Source of the DNA: Caccoplasma_A sp045587545
GTDB taxonomy: Bacteria; Bacteroidota; Bacteroidia; Bacteroidales; G3-4614
Assembly: GCA_045587545.1 (NCBI GenBank)
Contig: JAZNCN010000003.1
Coordinates: 1-64,000 of the forward strand
Length of the DNA: 64,000 nucleotides
Direction: 5' to 3'
Shown: positions 9,785 to 19,271 of the stretch, piece after piece
Layout: every line of letters starts with the position of its first letter
Position numbering within the stretch: position 1 is the stretch's first letter
Program-made: the position numbers and the translations under genes
The notes under the pieces: generated by a model
What the model saw: the letters and a program-made list of their open reading frames with translations, nothing else
What the model was told of the DNA's origin: nothing
Databases searched by the model: none

Positions 9785-12352
9785 TTAATCGTTAGCGGTT
9801 GTAAACCATTTAACGTATGCAAAATCTTGACGGTGAGGCAATGCCGGGTTCTTAGGATATATACGGAATGCATATTTGAATGAACCTGCACGCAATACTT
9901 GATATTCATATTTGAATGTAGTCAAGTCACCTGCTGTCTTAACAACCTCAAGGTCTTTGATAATACGGTGTTCTTTTCCGTCTTGGTCTTCAAGAACAAC
10001 CAACTCAACACCTAAGCAGTTTGGTAAGCCTTTGCGGTCAATTGTTACCTCAATTGGGTAAGTTTGACCTACTTGTAATCCTGCCTCGTAGTTCTCAGGA
10101 ATTTTTACATCTACAACTGATATTTCGTTCCATTTTGCTGCAACCATTTGTTTCCATGCTGCAATCTCTTTAGCCTCTTTGTAGTTGTCAGCTTTAAGAA
10201 GTGCGCTACGTGAAGCCTCTTTTGAGTAGAAACGGTCAACATAGTCAAGAATCATACGATTCATTGTAAACTCAGGAGCGATTTTAGCAATTGAGTTTTT
10301 GATATATTGAATCCACTCAGGTGAGTATCCCTTGCTGTTTTTAGCAAAGTATAGAGGAACTATTTGGTTCTCTAACATTGAGTAGATTGTTGCTGCATCT
10401 AATTGGTCTTGTTGTCCTTGGTCTTGGAAAGTACGTTTGTCGGTCAATGCCCAACCTGCACCCTCTTTGTAACCTTCGTACCACCAACCATCAAGTACTG
10501 AAAAGTTAAGAACACCATTCATCTCGGCTTTCTCTCCAGATGTACCTGATGCCTCAAGAGGACGTGTAGGTGTGTTCAACCAGATATCAACACCTGAGAT
10601 AAGGCGTTTTGAAACTTTCATATCGTAGTTCTCCAAGAAGATAATCTTACCGATGAACTCAGGACGACGTGAAATCTCAACAATTCTCTTAATCAAACCT
10701 TGTCCGCCACCGTCAGCAGGGTGAGCTTTTCCTGAGAAGATGAATTGTACAGGATAGTTAGGATTGTTAACGATTTTAGCCAAACGGTCTAAGTCGGTGA
10801 ACAATAGGTGAGCACGTTTGTATGTAGCAAAACGACGAGCAAAACCAATTAACAATGCGTTAGGGTTAATCTTCTCAAGTACCGAAACAATACGTGAGGG
10901 ATCACCTTGATTTTTAAGCCAGTTTTCACGGAAGTCCTCACGAACGAAGTTAACAAGTTTGTTCTTCATCTCTTGACGAAGGTTCCAAATCTCCTCATCG
11001 GGAACATCATAGATTTTGTTCCACATTGAGCGATCTGCTTGTTTTGTTAGGATATCTTTTCCTAAGTGTTTCTCGTAGAACTCTTTCCACTCTGATGATG
11101 CCCAAGTTGGCAAGTGAACTCCGTTTGTTACATAGCTAACGTGTAACTCATCGGGGCTGTAACCTTTCCAAATTGGTTGGAACATATTTTGAGAAACTTT
11201 TCCGTGTAACCAGCTAACACCGTTAACCTCTTGGCAAGTGTTACATGCAAATACACTCATTGAGAATTTCTCGTTTGTTCCGGGGTTCTCTCTACCCATA
11301 TCCATCAACTCTCCGAATGAGATACCAAGACGCTCAGGATACTCATACATATATTTTCCGAACAATGACTCGTCAAAGCTGTCGTGTCCTGCAGGAACGG
11401 GAGTGTGAACTGTATATAATGAAGAAGAACGAACTACCTCAAGTGCCTCAGCAAATGATAGTTTCTCCTCTTGTACGTACTCAACCAAACGTTGTACGTT
11501 GATAAGGGCTGCGTGTCCCTCGTTACAGTGGTAAACCTCTTTTTTGATACCAAGACGTTTAAGCATCAAGATACCTCCGATACCTAACATATACTCTTGT
11601 TTCATACGGTGTTCCCAATCACCACCATATAGTTGGTAAGTGATTGTACGGTCGTACTCACTATTTTGATCTAAGTCAGTATCAAGCAAATACAAAGGCA
11701 CACGACCTACGTTTACTCGCCAGATATTTGCGTAAACTACACGACCGGGATAAGGTACTTCAAGAACAATGGGTTTACCATTCTCGTCGCATACTTGGTC
11801 AAGAGGTAATTGATTGAAGTTTTGAGCCTCGTAGTTAGCAAGTTGTTGACCGTCCATTGAAAGTGTTTGTTTGAAATAACCATAACGGTATAGGAAACCA
11901 ACACCTGCCATATCAATATTGCAATCGCTTGCCTCTTTCAAATAGTCTCCTGCCAATACTCCAAGACCTCCTGAATATATTTTAAGTACGTTTGACAAAC
12001 CATACTCCATACTGAAATATGCTACTGAAGGCATATCTGTACGACGAGGCTCGTCCATATATTTACGGAAGTTTTTGTAAACAGCATTGATACGTGTCAT
12101 CATTGCTTTGTCTGCAGCAATCTCCTCAAGACGCTCATAAGATAGTTTTTGCAACATCAATACAGGATTTCCTGCTGTGGCATGCCACAAATCTGCATCT
12201 ATATCTTTAAAAAGATTTGTTGCTTCTGAAGTCCAAGTCCAAAAAATATTTTTAGACATCTCTTGTAATGCCTCAAGTTTCTCGGGAACGTCAAATTTCA
12301 CAGTAACGTTACCCCATTTGGGCATATTAGTTTCACTTACTTTTACTTTCAT
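9785..12352 (-). CDS. glgP: Alpha-glucan (glycogen) phosphorylase, GT35
   Basis: An 855-residue enzyme that releases glucose-1-phosphate from alpha-1,4-glucan, with PLP as cofactor. It belongs to the alpha-glucan phosphorylase subfamily with an extra N-terminal region rather than the classical E. coli GlgP form. The PLP-lysine region is ASGTSGEKAEMNG, with K608 as the expected Schiff-base lysine (classical GTGNMKFALNG). Other family blocks are EYGLSNVLKIYSGGLGVLAG in the N-terminal third and RFATYKRAHL further on. A beta-sandwich-like stretch closes the protein. It follows the glycogen synthase gene after 27 bp, so synthesis and breakdown of storage glucan are encoded together. Confidence 0.95.
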   Translation of the reverse strand: MKVKVSETNMPKWGNVTVKFDVPEKLEALQEMSKNIFWTWTSEATNLFKDIDADLWHATAGNPVLMLQKLSYERLEEIAADKAMMTRINAVYKNFRKYMDEPRRTDMPSVAYFSMEYGLSNVLKIYSGGLGVLAGDYLKEASDCNIDMAGVGFLYRYGYFKQTLSMDGQQLANYEAQNFNQLPLDQVCDENGKPIVLEVPYPGRVVYANIWRVNVGRVPLYLLDTDLDQNSEYDRTITYQLYGGDWEHRMKQEYMLGIGGILMLKRLGIKKEVYHCNEGHAALINVQRLVEYVQEEKLSFAEALEVVRSSSLYTVHTPVPAGHDSFDESLFGKYMYEYPERLGISFGELMDMGRENPGTNEKFSMSVFACNTCQEVNGVSWLHGKVSQNMFQPIWKGYSPDELHVSYVTNGVHLPTWASSEWKEFYEKHLGKDILTKQADRSMWNKIYDVPDEEIWNLRQEMKNKLVNFVREDFRENWLKNQGDPSRIVSVLEKINPNALLIGFARRFATYKRAHLLFTDLDRLAKIVNNPNYPVQFIFSGKAHPADGGGQGLIKRIVEISRRPEFIGKIIFLENYDMKVSKRLISGVDIWLNTPTRPLEASGTSGEKAEMNGVLNFSVLDGWWYEGYKEGAGWALTDKRTFQDQGQQDQLDAATIYSMLENQIVPLYFAKNSKGYSPEWIQYIKNSIAKIAPEFTMNRMILDYVDRFYSKEASRSALLKADNYKEAKEIAAWKQMVAAKWNEISVVDVKIPENYEAGLQVGQTYPIEVTIDRKGLPNCLGVELVVLEDQDGKEHRIIKDLEVVKTAGDLTTFKYEYQVLRAGSFKYAFRIYPKNPALPHRQDFAYVKWFTTAND

Positions 12353-12379
12353 TTCTGTATAAAAATTTGAAATTGTTTC

Positions 12380-14023
12380 TTATTTATTGTTTTTCTTGTT
12401 TTGTGCCAATGCTTTAACGTAAACTTTCTCATACTCGGCAATAAAGTTGCTCCACAATGCCTTTTTTGATGTTGCTGTTGCTGCTGCACTTAATGCTTCA
12501 TAATCTTTTTGAGTCATTGCTGCTACTGAAGCTATTGTCTCTGATATTTTTGTTGAAAGTTCGTCGTAATTTGAATCGGTGCGAGGAATTACATATACAC
12601 CACTACGTTTTGCCACTTTGCTAACCTTCTCTTGCACCCACATTCCAAAACCGGATAGAGATGTTGTTACGGTTGGTATTCCGAATGCAACGCTCTCAAG
12701 CGGGGTATAACCCCATGGTTCGTAGTATGAGGGGAATATTGTAAGGTCAAAGCCGGGCAATACTTGATAATAGCTCTTGTTTAAGATACCGTCGTCGCCT
12801 TTTAAATATGAGGGAACATATATTACTTGTATCTTATCGTCTGCCGAAGCATTGAATGATAATGAGCGTATTTTGTTTATTATATTGTCTTCGTTATAGT
12901 TGTAAAGAGCGTGTGTTACAAAAGGGGCATCTAATTGAGTTGCATCGGCAGGAAGTTTTTTCATACGAGCAACAACGTCCTCACGAGCATCGCCAGCCCA
13001 TGCAGGAACCAATATAAATGCTATTATTTGACGCTCTCCATTATAAGAGTCTGACAATTTCTTTAAAGAATCAAGGTAAAGGTCAATTCCTTTGTTACGG
13101 AACTCGTTACGTCCTGAAGTTGTTACCAATAGGGCATCTTCTGCAGGTTTCTTACCTGATAATGCCGCTGCGACTTGCAATAGACTCTTACGAGCCGCTG
13201 CACGTACTTTTGCATATTTTTCAGGAGCGGGGACCATCTCCTCCTCAAATCCGTTGGGAGTTACATCTGGTTTGCGACCTATTAGTTGAGTACTCTCTTT
13301 TGCAGTAATTGAACTTACTGTTGTGAAAGCATCAGCATTAAGAGCTGCATTTTTCTCAACAGAGTGTTTTGAAACCATATTAAGCTCTGCAGCCATTTGG
13401 TCGCCAAAGTAACCGGGGAGATAATCGTAAAGAGGTTTCCCGTTTGATGCTATTGAACGACCTACTGATGTTGCGTGAGTTGTAAATACTGTAGCAACTT
13501 TAGGTAAGTTTTTCTTTACATAAAGAAGTCCCATACCTGTTGTCCACTCATCAAAGTGAGCAACAACATTGAAGTTCTCTCCCTCAATAAATTTATAATA
13601 GCTCTCCATTGCACGAGCAACTGAAACGGCAAACATACATGACTCATCGTAATCGCCGTATGCAGGTAGCGAATCAATACCAAAATCGTTCCACATTGCG
13701 CCATAAATTGCATCGCGCTCTGCAAATGTATCTTTAAAATCAACTAAAATTGCTATGGGATTTCCGGGTATTTGCCAACGTCCTACTTTTACTTTTATTC
13801 CCGACTCGGCTGCGACTTTACGCCAACCCTTTAATAGTGTTGCACTCTCTTTGAATGCTATGTTACCGCCCTCTAAATCGGGGCCAAAAAATATTACTTT
13901 GTCTTTATTTTTTTCTTGGAGGGTTCTTGCTTTTGTTGATAATACGGTGTAGATACCGCCAACCAAATTACATACCTCCCAACTCGCCTCAAATATATAA
14001 TCAGGTGATGTTTGTTTCTTCAT
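12380..14023 (-). CDS. Glycogen synthase, eukaryote-like GT3 family
   Basis: Glycosyltransferase that extends alpha-1,4-glucan from a nucleotide-glucose donor. I start at the ATG at 14023 (547 residues), giving MKKQTSPDYIFEASWEVCNL; an upstream ATG adds 13 poorly conserved residues. GT3 marks are EVCNLVGGIYTVLSTKA at the N-terminus, TTHATSVGRSIAS, and the C-terminal acceptor/donor block FPSYYEPWGYTPLES. The nearest relatives are the eukaryotic-type synthases commonly found in Bacteroidetes rather than GlgA. It is the first gene of a leftward unit with glgP, with a TACCTTTG box about 100 bp upstream. Confidence 0.93.
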   Translation of the reverse strand: MKKQTSPDYIFEASWEVCNLVGGIYTVLSTKARTLQEKNKDKVIFFGPDLEGGNIAFKESATLLKGWRKVAAESGIKVKVGRWQIPGNPIAILVDFKDTFAERDAIYGAMWNDFGIDSLPAYGDYDESCMFAVSVARAMESYYKFIEGENFNVVAHFDEWTTGMGLLYVKKNLPKVATVFTTHATSVGRSIASNGKPLYDYLPGYFGDQMAAELNMVSKHSVEKNAALNADAFTTVSSITAKESTQLIGRKPDVTPNGFEEEMVPAPEKYAKVRAAARKSLLQVAAALSGKKPAEDALLVTTSGRNEFRNKGIDLYLDSLKKLSDSYNGERQIIAFILVPAWAGDAREDVVARMKKLPADATQLDAPFVTHALYNYNEDNIINKIRSLSFNASADDKIQVIYVPSYLKGDDGILNKSYYQVLPGFDLTIFPSYYEPWGYTPLESVAFGIPTVTTSLSGFGMWVQEKVSKVAKRSGVYVIPRTDSNYDELSTKISETIASVAAMTQKDYEALSAAATATSKKALWSNFIAEYEKVYVKALAQNKKNNK

Positions 14024-14120
14024 TAATTTAATGTATAGGTTAACACTAATTTGCCCGTTCAAAACACTTTTGCGGGCTATATTTTTATAAAATTTTTATA
14101 CTCTTCTTAAAAAGAGAGGG

Positions 14121-14128
14121 CAAAGGTA
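14121..14128 (-). promoter_or_regulatory. -7 box for the glycogen synthase-phosphorylase unit
   Basis: On the minus strand TACCTTTG, an exact TAnnTTTG match, 97 bp upstream of the chosen glycogen synthase ATG. The leader contains a GCCCG/CGGGC hairpin near 14055-14079. Confidence 0.6.
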
Positions 14129-14265
14129 CTCATTTTTTTTGTGTTATAAAAATTTTCAATACAGGAAGTTATCAACAATTGGTTGAGCATTTGCGACATA
14201 GATATTAAAAAGCAAGATAAATAAAGCTTTTTAGATGTTAATTGGTAATATTTTTAATATTTTAT

Positions 14266-14296
14266 TTTGTTATAAAAGGGTTAAATGATAACTTTG
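14266..14296 (+). promoter_or_regulatory. Consensus Bacteroidota promoter for the mannosyltransferase gene
   Basis: TTTG (14266-14269) and TAACTTTG (14289-14296) are 19 bp apart, which is the textbook sigma-ABfrA -33/-7 arrangement. The ATG is 22 bp beyond the -7 box, giving a very short leader. It is the best-formed promoter in the window. Confidence 0.75.
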
Positions 14297-14318
14297 TGGA
14301 TAATTAATAAAATTATTG

Positions 14319-15047
14319 ATGGAAAATTTGAAGTCAGACTCGGTTGTAATAATACCGACTTACAACGAAATTGAAAATATATCAAACATTATAACAGCGG
14401 TAATATCTCTACCTCAACGTTTTGATATTCTTATTGTTGATGATGCATCGCCTGACGGAACTGCCAATGTAGTTAGAGAGATGCAACAAAAATACAACAA
14501 TCGTATTTCACTTATAAGCCGAGAGGGTAAACTTGGTTTGGGAACAGCCTATATCACAGGTTTTAAATGGGCATTAAAACAGGGTTATGATTATATTTTT
14601 GAGATGGACGCCGATTTTTCTCACAACCCTCAAGACCTTCTCAAACTTTACGAAACTTGTAAAAACGAGGCAGATGTTGCAATTGGCTCGCGTTACGTTT
14701 CTGGCGTTAACGTAGTTAATTGGCCCATGGGGAGAGTTATAATGTCGTATTACGCTTCAAAATATGTAAGGGTTATTACAGGAATGAAGGTTGCCGATGC
14801 CACAGCAGGTTTTATGTGCTACCGCCGTCAAGTATTGGAGACTATAAATTTGGATAAAATAGAGTTTAAAGGTTACGCTTTCCAAATTGAGATGAAATTT
14901 AAGGCTTTCAAGAAAGGGTTCAGGATTAAAGAGGTACCTATAATCTTTATTAATCGCACTCTTGGAACAAGCAAAATGAATAGCGGTATTTTTGGCGAAG
15001 CATTTTTTGGGGTAATAAAACTTAAACTTAATAGCATTTTTAAATAG
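14319..15047 (+). CDS. Polyprenol-phosphate mannosyltransferase (DPM1-like GT2)
   Basis: 242-residue GT-A glycosyltransferase. It is predicted to move mannose from GDP-mannose to a polyprenyl phosphate at the inner membrane, providing a lipid-linked sugar for envelope glycans or O-glycosylation. The ATG at 14319 is preferred over the in-frame TTG just before it. Visible motifs are VVIIPTYNEIENI, VDDASPDGT, the DxD-type MDADFSHNP and GSRYV..GV. There are no C-terminal membrane segments, so it is the short soluble DPM1 form. It is followed by pyrC after 46 bp containing another ttgttag-type repeat fragment. Confidence 0.9.
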   Translation: MENLKSDSVVIIPTYNEIENISNIITAVISLPQRFDILIVDDASPDGTANVVREMQQKYNNRISLISREGKLGLGTAYITGFKWALKQGYDYIFEMDADFSHNPQDLLKLYETCKNEADVAIGSRYVSGVNVVNWPMGRVIMSYYASKYVRVITGMKVADATAGFMCYRRQVLETINLDKIEFKGYAFQIEMKFKAFKKGFRIKEVPIIFINRTLGTSKMNSGIFGEAFFGVIKLKLNSIFK

Positions 15048-15093
15048 AAGTTGTTAGTTTAGCTGATAACTGATAGCTGATAACTGAAAAGAG

Positions 15094-16437
15094 ATGATTT
15101 TAATAAAAGACGCTACAATAATAAATAGTGGAGAGAGCCAAAAAGGCTCTCTGCTTATAAATGGGGATAGAATTGAGAGAGTTGCTTATGGCAATTGCCC
15201 TCAAGAGTTAATTGATTCTGCAACCGAAGTTATTGAAGCCGAAGGGCTTTGGCTTATTCCCGGAGCAATTGATGACCAAGTGCATTTCAGAGAGCCGGGA
15301 TTAACACATAAAGCAGATATTGCATCAGAATCGCGTGCTGCTGTTGCCGGTGGTATTACATCGTTTATGGATATGCCAAACACCAATCCTCAAACTACCA
15401 CAATAGAAAACGTTAATTGGAAGTTTGACAGAGCAGCAGAGACATCACTTGCAAACTACTCGTTTTATATCGGAGCCACAAACAACAACATTGATGAGCT
15501 ACTAAAAGCCGACTTTAGCCGTATATGTGGTGTTAAACTATTTTTAGGTTCATCAACAGGTAATATGTTGGTAAACGAAAATTCAACTCTTAACAGAATA
15601 TTCTCAGAGGTTGATGCCATTATTGCCATACACTCCGAAGCAGAAGAGGTTATTAAACGTAACAGAGAGTTTTATGTTGGCAAATATGGCGAAGATTTAC
15701 CTGTTAAGTTTCACCCTCTTATAAGAGATGCGGAGGCTTGCTACACCTCAACCGCAAAGGCTGTTGAACTTGCCACTCGCTACAATGCAAGATTACACGT
15801 TTTACATATTTCAACAGCGAAGGAACTTACCCTGTTAGAGGATAAACCTTTAACCGAAAAACGTATAACATCAGAGGTGTGCACCCACCACCTATATTTT
15901 GATGACAGAGATTACGAAAAATATGGCAACCTTATTAAATGGAACCCATCAATTAAGAGTCAAGCGGACAGAGATGCACTAAGAGACGGTTTTAACAGAA
16001 ACCTTATTGATATTGTTGCCACCGACCACGCCCCTCACCTACCATCAGAGAAAGAGGGCAACTGCCTTAAAGCGGCATCGGGCGGACCTCTAATTCAATT
16101 TACACTATTAGCTCTGTTTGAAATGGCAAAGGCTGGTATATTCAAAGTTGAAACCATTGTTGAGAAGAGTGCTCACGCTCCTGCTCTGCTATATGGTATT
16201 AAAGAGAGAGGTTATATTAAAGAGGGCTATTTTGCCGACCTTGTGTTGGTAAACCCAAATAAGCCTTATACCGTTGATAGCAGTAACATATTATCAAAAT
16301 GCGGTTGGTCACCCTTTATGGGACACACATTCCCCTGCTCTATTGAAAAAACTTTTGTTAATGGCTCTCTTGTTTACGACAACGGAACTATTATTGAGAA
16401 CCAAGGAAATGCAAAAGAGTTAGTTTTTAGTTGTTAG
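15094..16437 (+). CDS. pyrC: Dihydroorotase
   Basis: Zinc enzyme of pyrimidine synthesis that cyclises carbamoyl-aspartate to dihydroorotate. It is a 447-residue amidohydrolase-fold protein. The first metal motif is DDQVHFREPG, with Gln where many dihydroorotases have His. I recall the same variant in the Porphyromonas gingivalis enzyme, so this is a lineage feature and not damage. Other ligand motifs are present: LHVLHIST, a conserved IHSEAEE and ATDHAPH. FLGSSTGNML is typical of the Bacteroidetes form. The downstream gap is occupied by dispersed repeats. Confidence 0.95.
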   Translation: MILIKDATIINSGESQKGSLLINGDRIERVAYGNCPQELIDSATEVIEAEGLWLIPGAIDDQVHFREPGLTHKADIASESRAAVAGGITSFMDMPNTNPQTTTIENVNWKFDRAAETSLANYSFYIGATNNNIDELLKADFSRICGVKLFLGSSTGNMLVNENSTLNRIFSEVDAIIAIHSEAEEVIKRNREFYVGKYGEDLPVKFHPLIRDAEACYTSTAKAVELATRYNARLHVLHISTAKELTLLEDKPLTEKRITSEVCTHHLYFDDRDYEKYGNLIKWNPSIKSQADRDALRDGFNRNLIDIVATDHAPHLPSEKEGNCLKAASGGPLIQFTLLALFEMAKAGIFKVETIVEKSAHAPALLYGIKERGYIKEGYFADLVLVNPNKPYTVDSSNILSKCGWSPFMGHTFPCSIEKTFVNGSLVYDNGTIIENQGNAKELVFSC

Positions 16438-16446
16438 ATATCAGTT

Positions 16447-16620
16447 ATTAGTATTATTAGTCTAATTGGTCTAATAACAAATAGTAAAAAAGTTGTAACG
16501 CGCAAATACTACGCATTACAACTTTTGCTTATTATTGTATGTTATTGTTATTCTAAAAACTTAAGGTGTGTGTAGCACCGTACAACTAAAAACTAACAAC
16601 TTTTGATGCTCTTTATGACG
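16447..16620 (+). repeat. Dispersed intergenic repeat with a GTTGTAACG hairpin
   Basis: The segment from attagtctaattggtctaat through ctaaaaac is closely similar to 58937-59040. Its hairpin pairs aagttgtaa.gcg (16490-16502) with cgc.ttacaactt (16512-16524). At the other site the corresponding stem is ggttgtaacg/cgttacaacc, so A-T pairs became G-C pairs on both arms. A second segment near 16575-16605 has the gtacaactaaaaactaacaac phrase shared with several other gaps. It could act as a terminator after pyrC. Confidence 0.7.
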
Positions 16621-16695
16621 AGGCTGATAGCTGACAACTAAACCATACTGTCCTATTGGGTGTTATGATATGTGAATATTGTAACACCTGGGTTT

Positions 16696-18081
16696 ATGAG
16701 ATTTACGGTTTCTCTACTTTTAATTCTTAATATCTTTACTGCTTTTGGTAAAGATGATGATGCCTTTATTGATATTGACTTTCCGCAATTTAAGAGTGAT
16801 AGTGTTTTTTCGACATCGGTAATGCCTGCCGATAGTTGGTGGAGAGAATTCAACGACCCTATTCTTGATTCGCTGATTGTTCTTGCCATAAATAATAATC
16901 AGGATATTTATGCCGCTTACGATAATATTACTGCGGCAAGAGCTTCGTATAGGATTGCTCAGAGTGCATTCTACCCCTCTATCACGTTGGAGAGAGGTTG
17001 GAGCACTTCAAAAAGCAGCAGAAACCTTGACGATGCCACAAACTATGATGGTGATGTTACTCAAAGCAATTGGTTGTTTGCCTTAAATGCGAGCTGGGAG
17101 ATTGATATTTTTGGAAGGATAAGGGCTGCCGCCAAGAGTGCTAAGTATGGTTATGAGGCTGAGATTGAGTTGTATAATGCGGCTATTATCTCGCTGACTG
17201 CCGATATGGTTACCTACTACGGTAGTTTAAGAACCATGCAACAACAACTTATTGTTGCTGTAAAAAACATTGATTCACAAAAGGAGATTTTGAATATTAC
17301 CGAAAAGAGGTATTACGCTGGACTTACCTCGCAATTAGATGTTGCTCAGGCTAAATCGGTTTATTACAGTACAAAGGCTTCGGTTCCTGTATTGCAAAGT
17401 TCTATTGATAAGCAGATTAACACCATAGCCATGTTGGTTGGCGAGTTTCCGCAGAACATTTACGACCATTTGGCTGTTCCGAGCGATATTCCTAAATATA
17501 TTGATATTGTAGCTATTGGCAACAGCAGCGAAATGCTTGCCAAAAGACCTGATGTAGCTGCCGCTTTACTTAAATCAAAATCGGCTAAAGAGAATATTAC
17601 GGGTGCTAAACGTAATTTTTCTCCTCAATTTTTTGTTGATGGCAGTTTTGGTTTTCAAGGACAAGATCTTAACAGAACTTTTAAGAATAATAGTATCTCC
17701 TATTCGCTTACTCCTCGTATAAGTTGGAATATTTTTCAAGGTGCCTCAAATTTTAATGCTCTGAAAAGGAGTAAGGCTGTGTATGATTCAAGTGTCAGGA
17801 ATTATAACTCCGTTGTTCTTAAAGCTGCCGAAGAGGTAAGCAGTGCCATGTCGGCTTATAAGGGACGGATTAAACAGATTGTCAGTTTAAGAGAGTTGGT
17901 TATTCAGGGGGAGCTTATGCTTTCGTTGTCGCTCGATTTGTATAAACGCGGACTCAGCGATTTCCAAAATGTTTTAGATGCCCAACGTTCATTGTTGGAG
18001 TACCAAAACTCTTTGGTTGCCGCTGAGGGTAATGCTCTTACCGCTTTGGTAAACTTATATAGGGCATTGGGGTGTTACTGA
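16696..18081 (+). CDS. TolC/OprM-family outer-membrane efflux channel
   Basis: Outer-membrane factor of a tripartite RND pump. I start at the ATG at 16696 (461 residues), which gives a clean signal peptide MRFTVSLLLILNIFTAFG; a GTG 24 bp upstream is less likely. The two duplicated OEP helical hairpin regions are visible, with WWREFNDPILDSLI at the start, LAKRPDVAAALLKS midway and the closing LVAAEGNALTALVNLYRALG. It is first of three genes; the adaptor follows after 87 bp and the pump after a further 5 bp. Confidence 0.94.
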   Translation: MRFTVSLLLILNIFTAFGKDDDAFIDIDFPQFKSDSVFSTSVMPADSWWREFNDPILDSLIVLAINNNQDIYAAYDNITAARASYRIAQSAFYPSITLERGWSTSKSSRNLDDATNYDGDVTQSNWLFALNASWEIDIFGRIRAAAKSAKYGYEAEIELYNAAIISLTADMVTYYGSLRTMQQQLIVAVKNIDSQKEILNITEKRYYAGLTSQLDVAQAKSVYYSTKASVPVLQSSIDKQINTIAMLVGEFPQNIYDHLAVPSDIPKYIDIVAIGNSSEMLAKRPDVAAALLKSKSAKENITGAKRNFSPQFFVDGSFGFQGQDLNRTFKNNSISYSLTPRISWNIFQGASNFNALKRSKAVYDSSVRNYNSVVLKAAEEVSSAMSAYKGRIKQIVSLRELVIQGELMLSLSLDLYKRGLSDFQNVLDAQRSLLEYQNSLVAAEGNALTALVNLYRALGCY

Positions 18082-18168
18082 TAAATACATCTCACTAACT
18101 CTCCCATGCAGTAAGGAAATATAAAATTTAGAATGAAAGTTTTTAAATAGATTAAATACTTTAACAAT

Positions 18169-19266
18169 ATGAAATGGTTTATTTTTTGTTCGCTTGTTCT
18201 GTTTTGTGGTGTTTTCAGCAGTTGCGATGATAATCTGCTGAGCGGATACGAGGCTATGCCCCCTATCAGTGTTGCAAAACCTGTTATTAAGGATATTACT
18301 TTGAGTAAGAGTTATCCGGGGTATGTTTCGGCACAAAACAGCGTTAATCTTGTTGCACGTGTAAGCGGGTATCTTGAGGAGTCGTTTTACGATGCAGGCA
18401 GTAGGGTTGAGGAGGGAAAACTCCTCTTCCTTATTGAACCTACTCAATACAAGGATAATGTTATGCAGGCTGAGAGTGCATTGGAGATTTCGACTGCCAA
18501 ACGAGACTACGCAAAAAATAACTTTGAGAGAATGAAAGAGGCAAGCGAAAGTAATGCCATAAGCGAAATTGATTTAATTGAGGCTGAATCGCAACTGCTT
18601 GCTGCCGAAGCTGATGTTAAGAGTGCCGAGGCTTCGTTATCGCTTGCAAAAACCAACCTGAGTTACTGCTATGTAAAGGCTCCTTTCAGGGGTAGGGTTA
18701 CTATTGGGACTATGTCAAGCAAGAACTTTGTTAATGGTAGTGCCTCGCCTGTTGTGCTTGCTACCATATTTCAAGAGGATTTGATGTATGCCTATTTTAA
18801 TATTGAGGATAATCAATATATAAAGATGTTATGGGAGAATAGCGAACATAAGTTTGATAGTGTTACGGTATTCTTTGATGAGCCTACTCGTAAAGTGTAT
18901 AAGGGTAAGATTGATTACGTTTCGCCTAATATTGAGCTATCAATGGGTACTCTAAGATTGAGAGCCGAAATTGAAAATCATAACGGAGAGTTAAAAGATG
19001 GTATGTATGCAAATGTTATACTACCCTACACAAAAAGAGATTCTGCTCTGCTTATTGATAATGCCTCAATTGGTTTTGACCAATTGGGAAGTTTTGTTTA
19101 TGTGGTTAACGACTCGGTTGTTGAATATAGACACATTGAGGTTGGCGATGTGATAAACGACAGTTTGAGATATGTTGTGAATGGCCTTGACAAAGATGAT
19201 TTATATGTTTCAAAGGCTTTACTAAAAGTGAGAGATGGTATGAAGGTTAAACCTGTTTTTAAATAA
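18169..19266 (+). CDS. RND efflux periplasmic adaptor (membrane fusion protein), lipoprotein
   Basis: 365 residues with a lipoprotein signal (FSSC, Cys19). The HlyD/AcrA fold is recognisable: the lipoyl-like half GYVSAQNSVNLVARVSGYL, a helical hairpin at about 95-160, the second lipoyl half YVKAPFRGRVTIG, then the beta-barrel domain. It links the inner-membrane pump to the outer-membrane channel. It is only 5 bp from the pump gene, so translation is probably coupled. Confidence 0.95.
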   Translation: MKWFIFCSLVLFCGVFSSCDDNLLSGYEAMPPISVAKPVIKDITLSKSYPGYVSAQNSVNLVARVSGYLEESFYDAGSRVEEGKLLFLIEPTQYKDNVMQAESALEISTAKRDYAKNNFERMKEASESNAISEIDLIEAESQLLAAEADVKSAEASLSLAKTNLSYCYVKAPFRGRVTIGTMSSKNFVNGSASPVVLATIFQEDLMYAYFNIEDNQYIKMLWENSEHKFDSVTVFFDEPTRKVYKGKIDYVSPNIELSMGTLRLRAEIENHNGELKDGMYANVILPYTKRDSALLIDNASIGFDQLGSFVYVVNDSVVEYRHIEVGDVINDSLRYVVNGLDKDDLYVSKALLKVRDGMKVKPVFK

Positions 19267-19271
19267 AGGTT

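Noticed and set aside
15250..15300. Loss of the first metal-binding His (Gln in DDQVHFREPG) in dihydroorotase as a sign of inactivation
   Set aside because: The same variant is, as far as I recall, normal in Bacteroidetes dihydroorotases such as that of Porphyromonas gingivalis, and all other motifs are intact.
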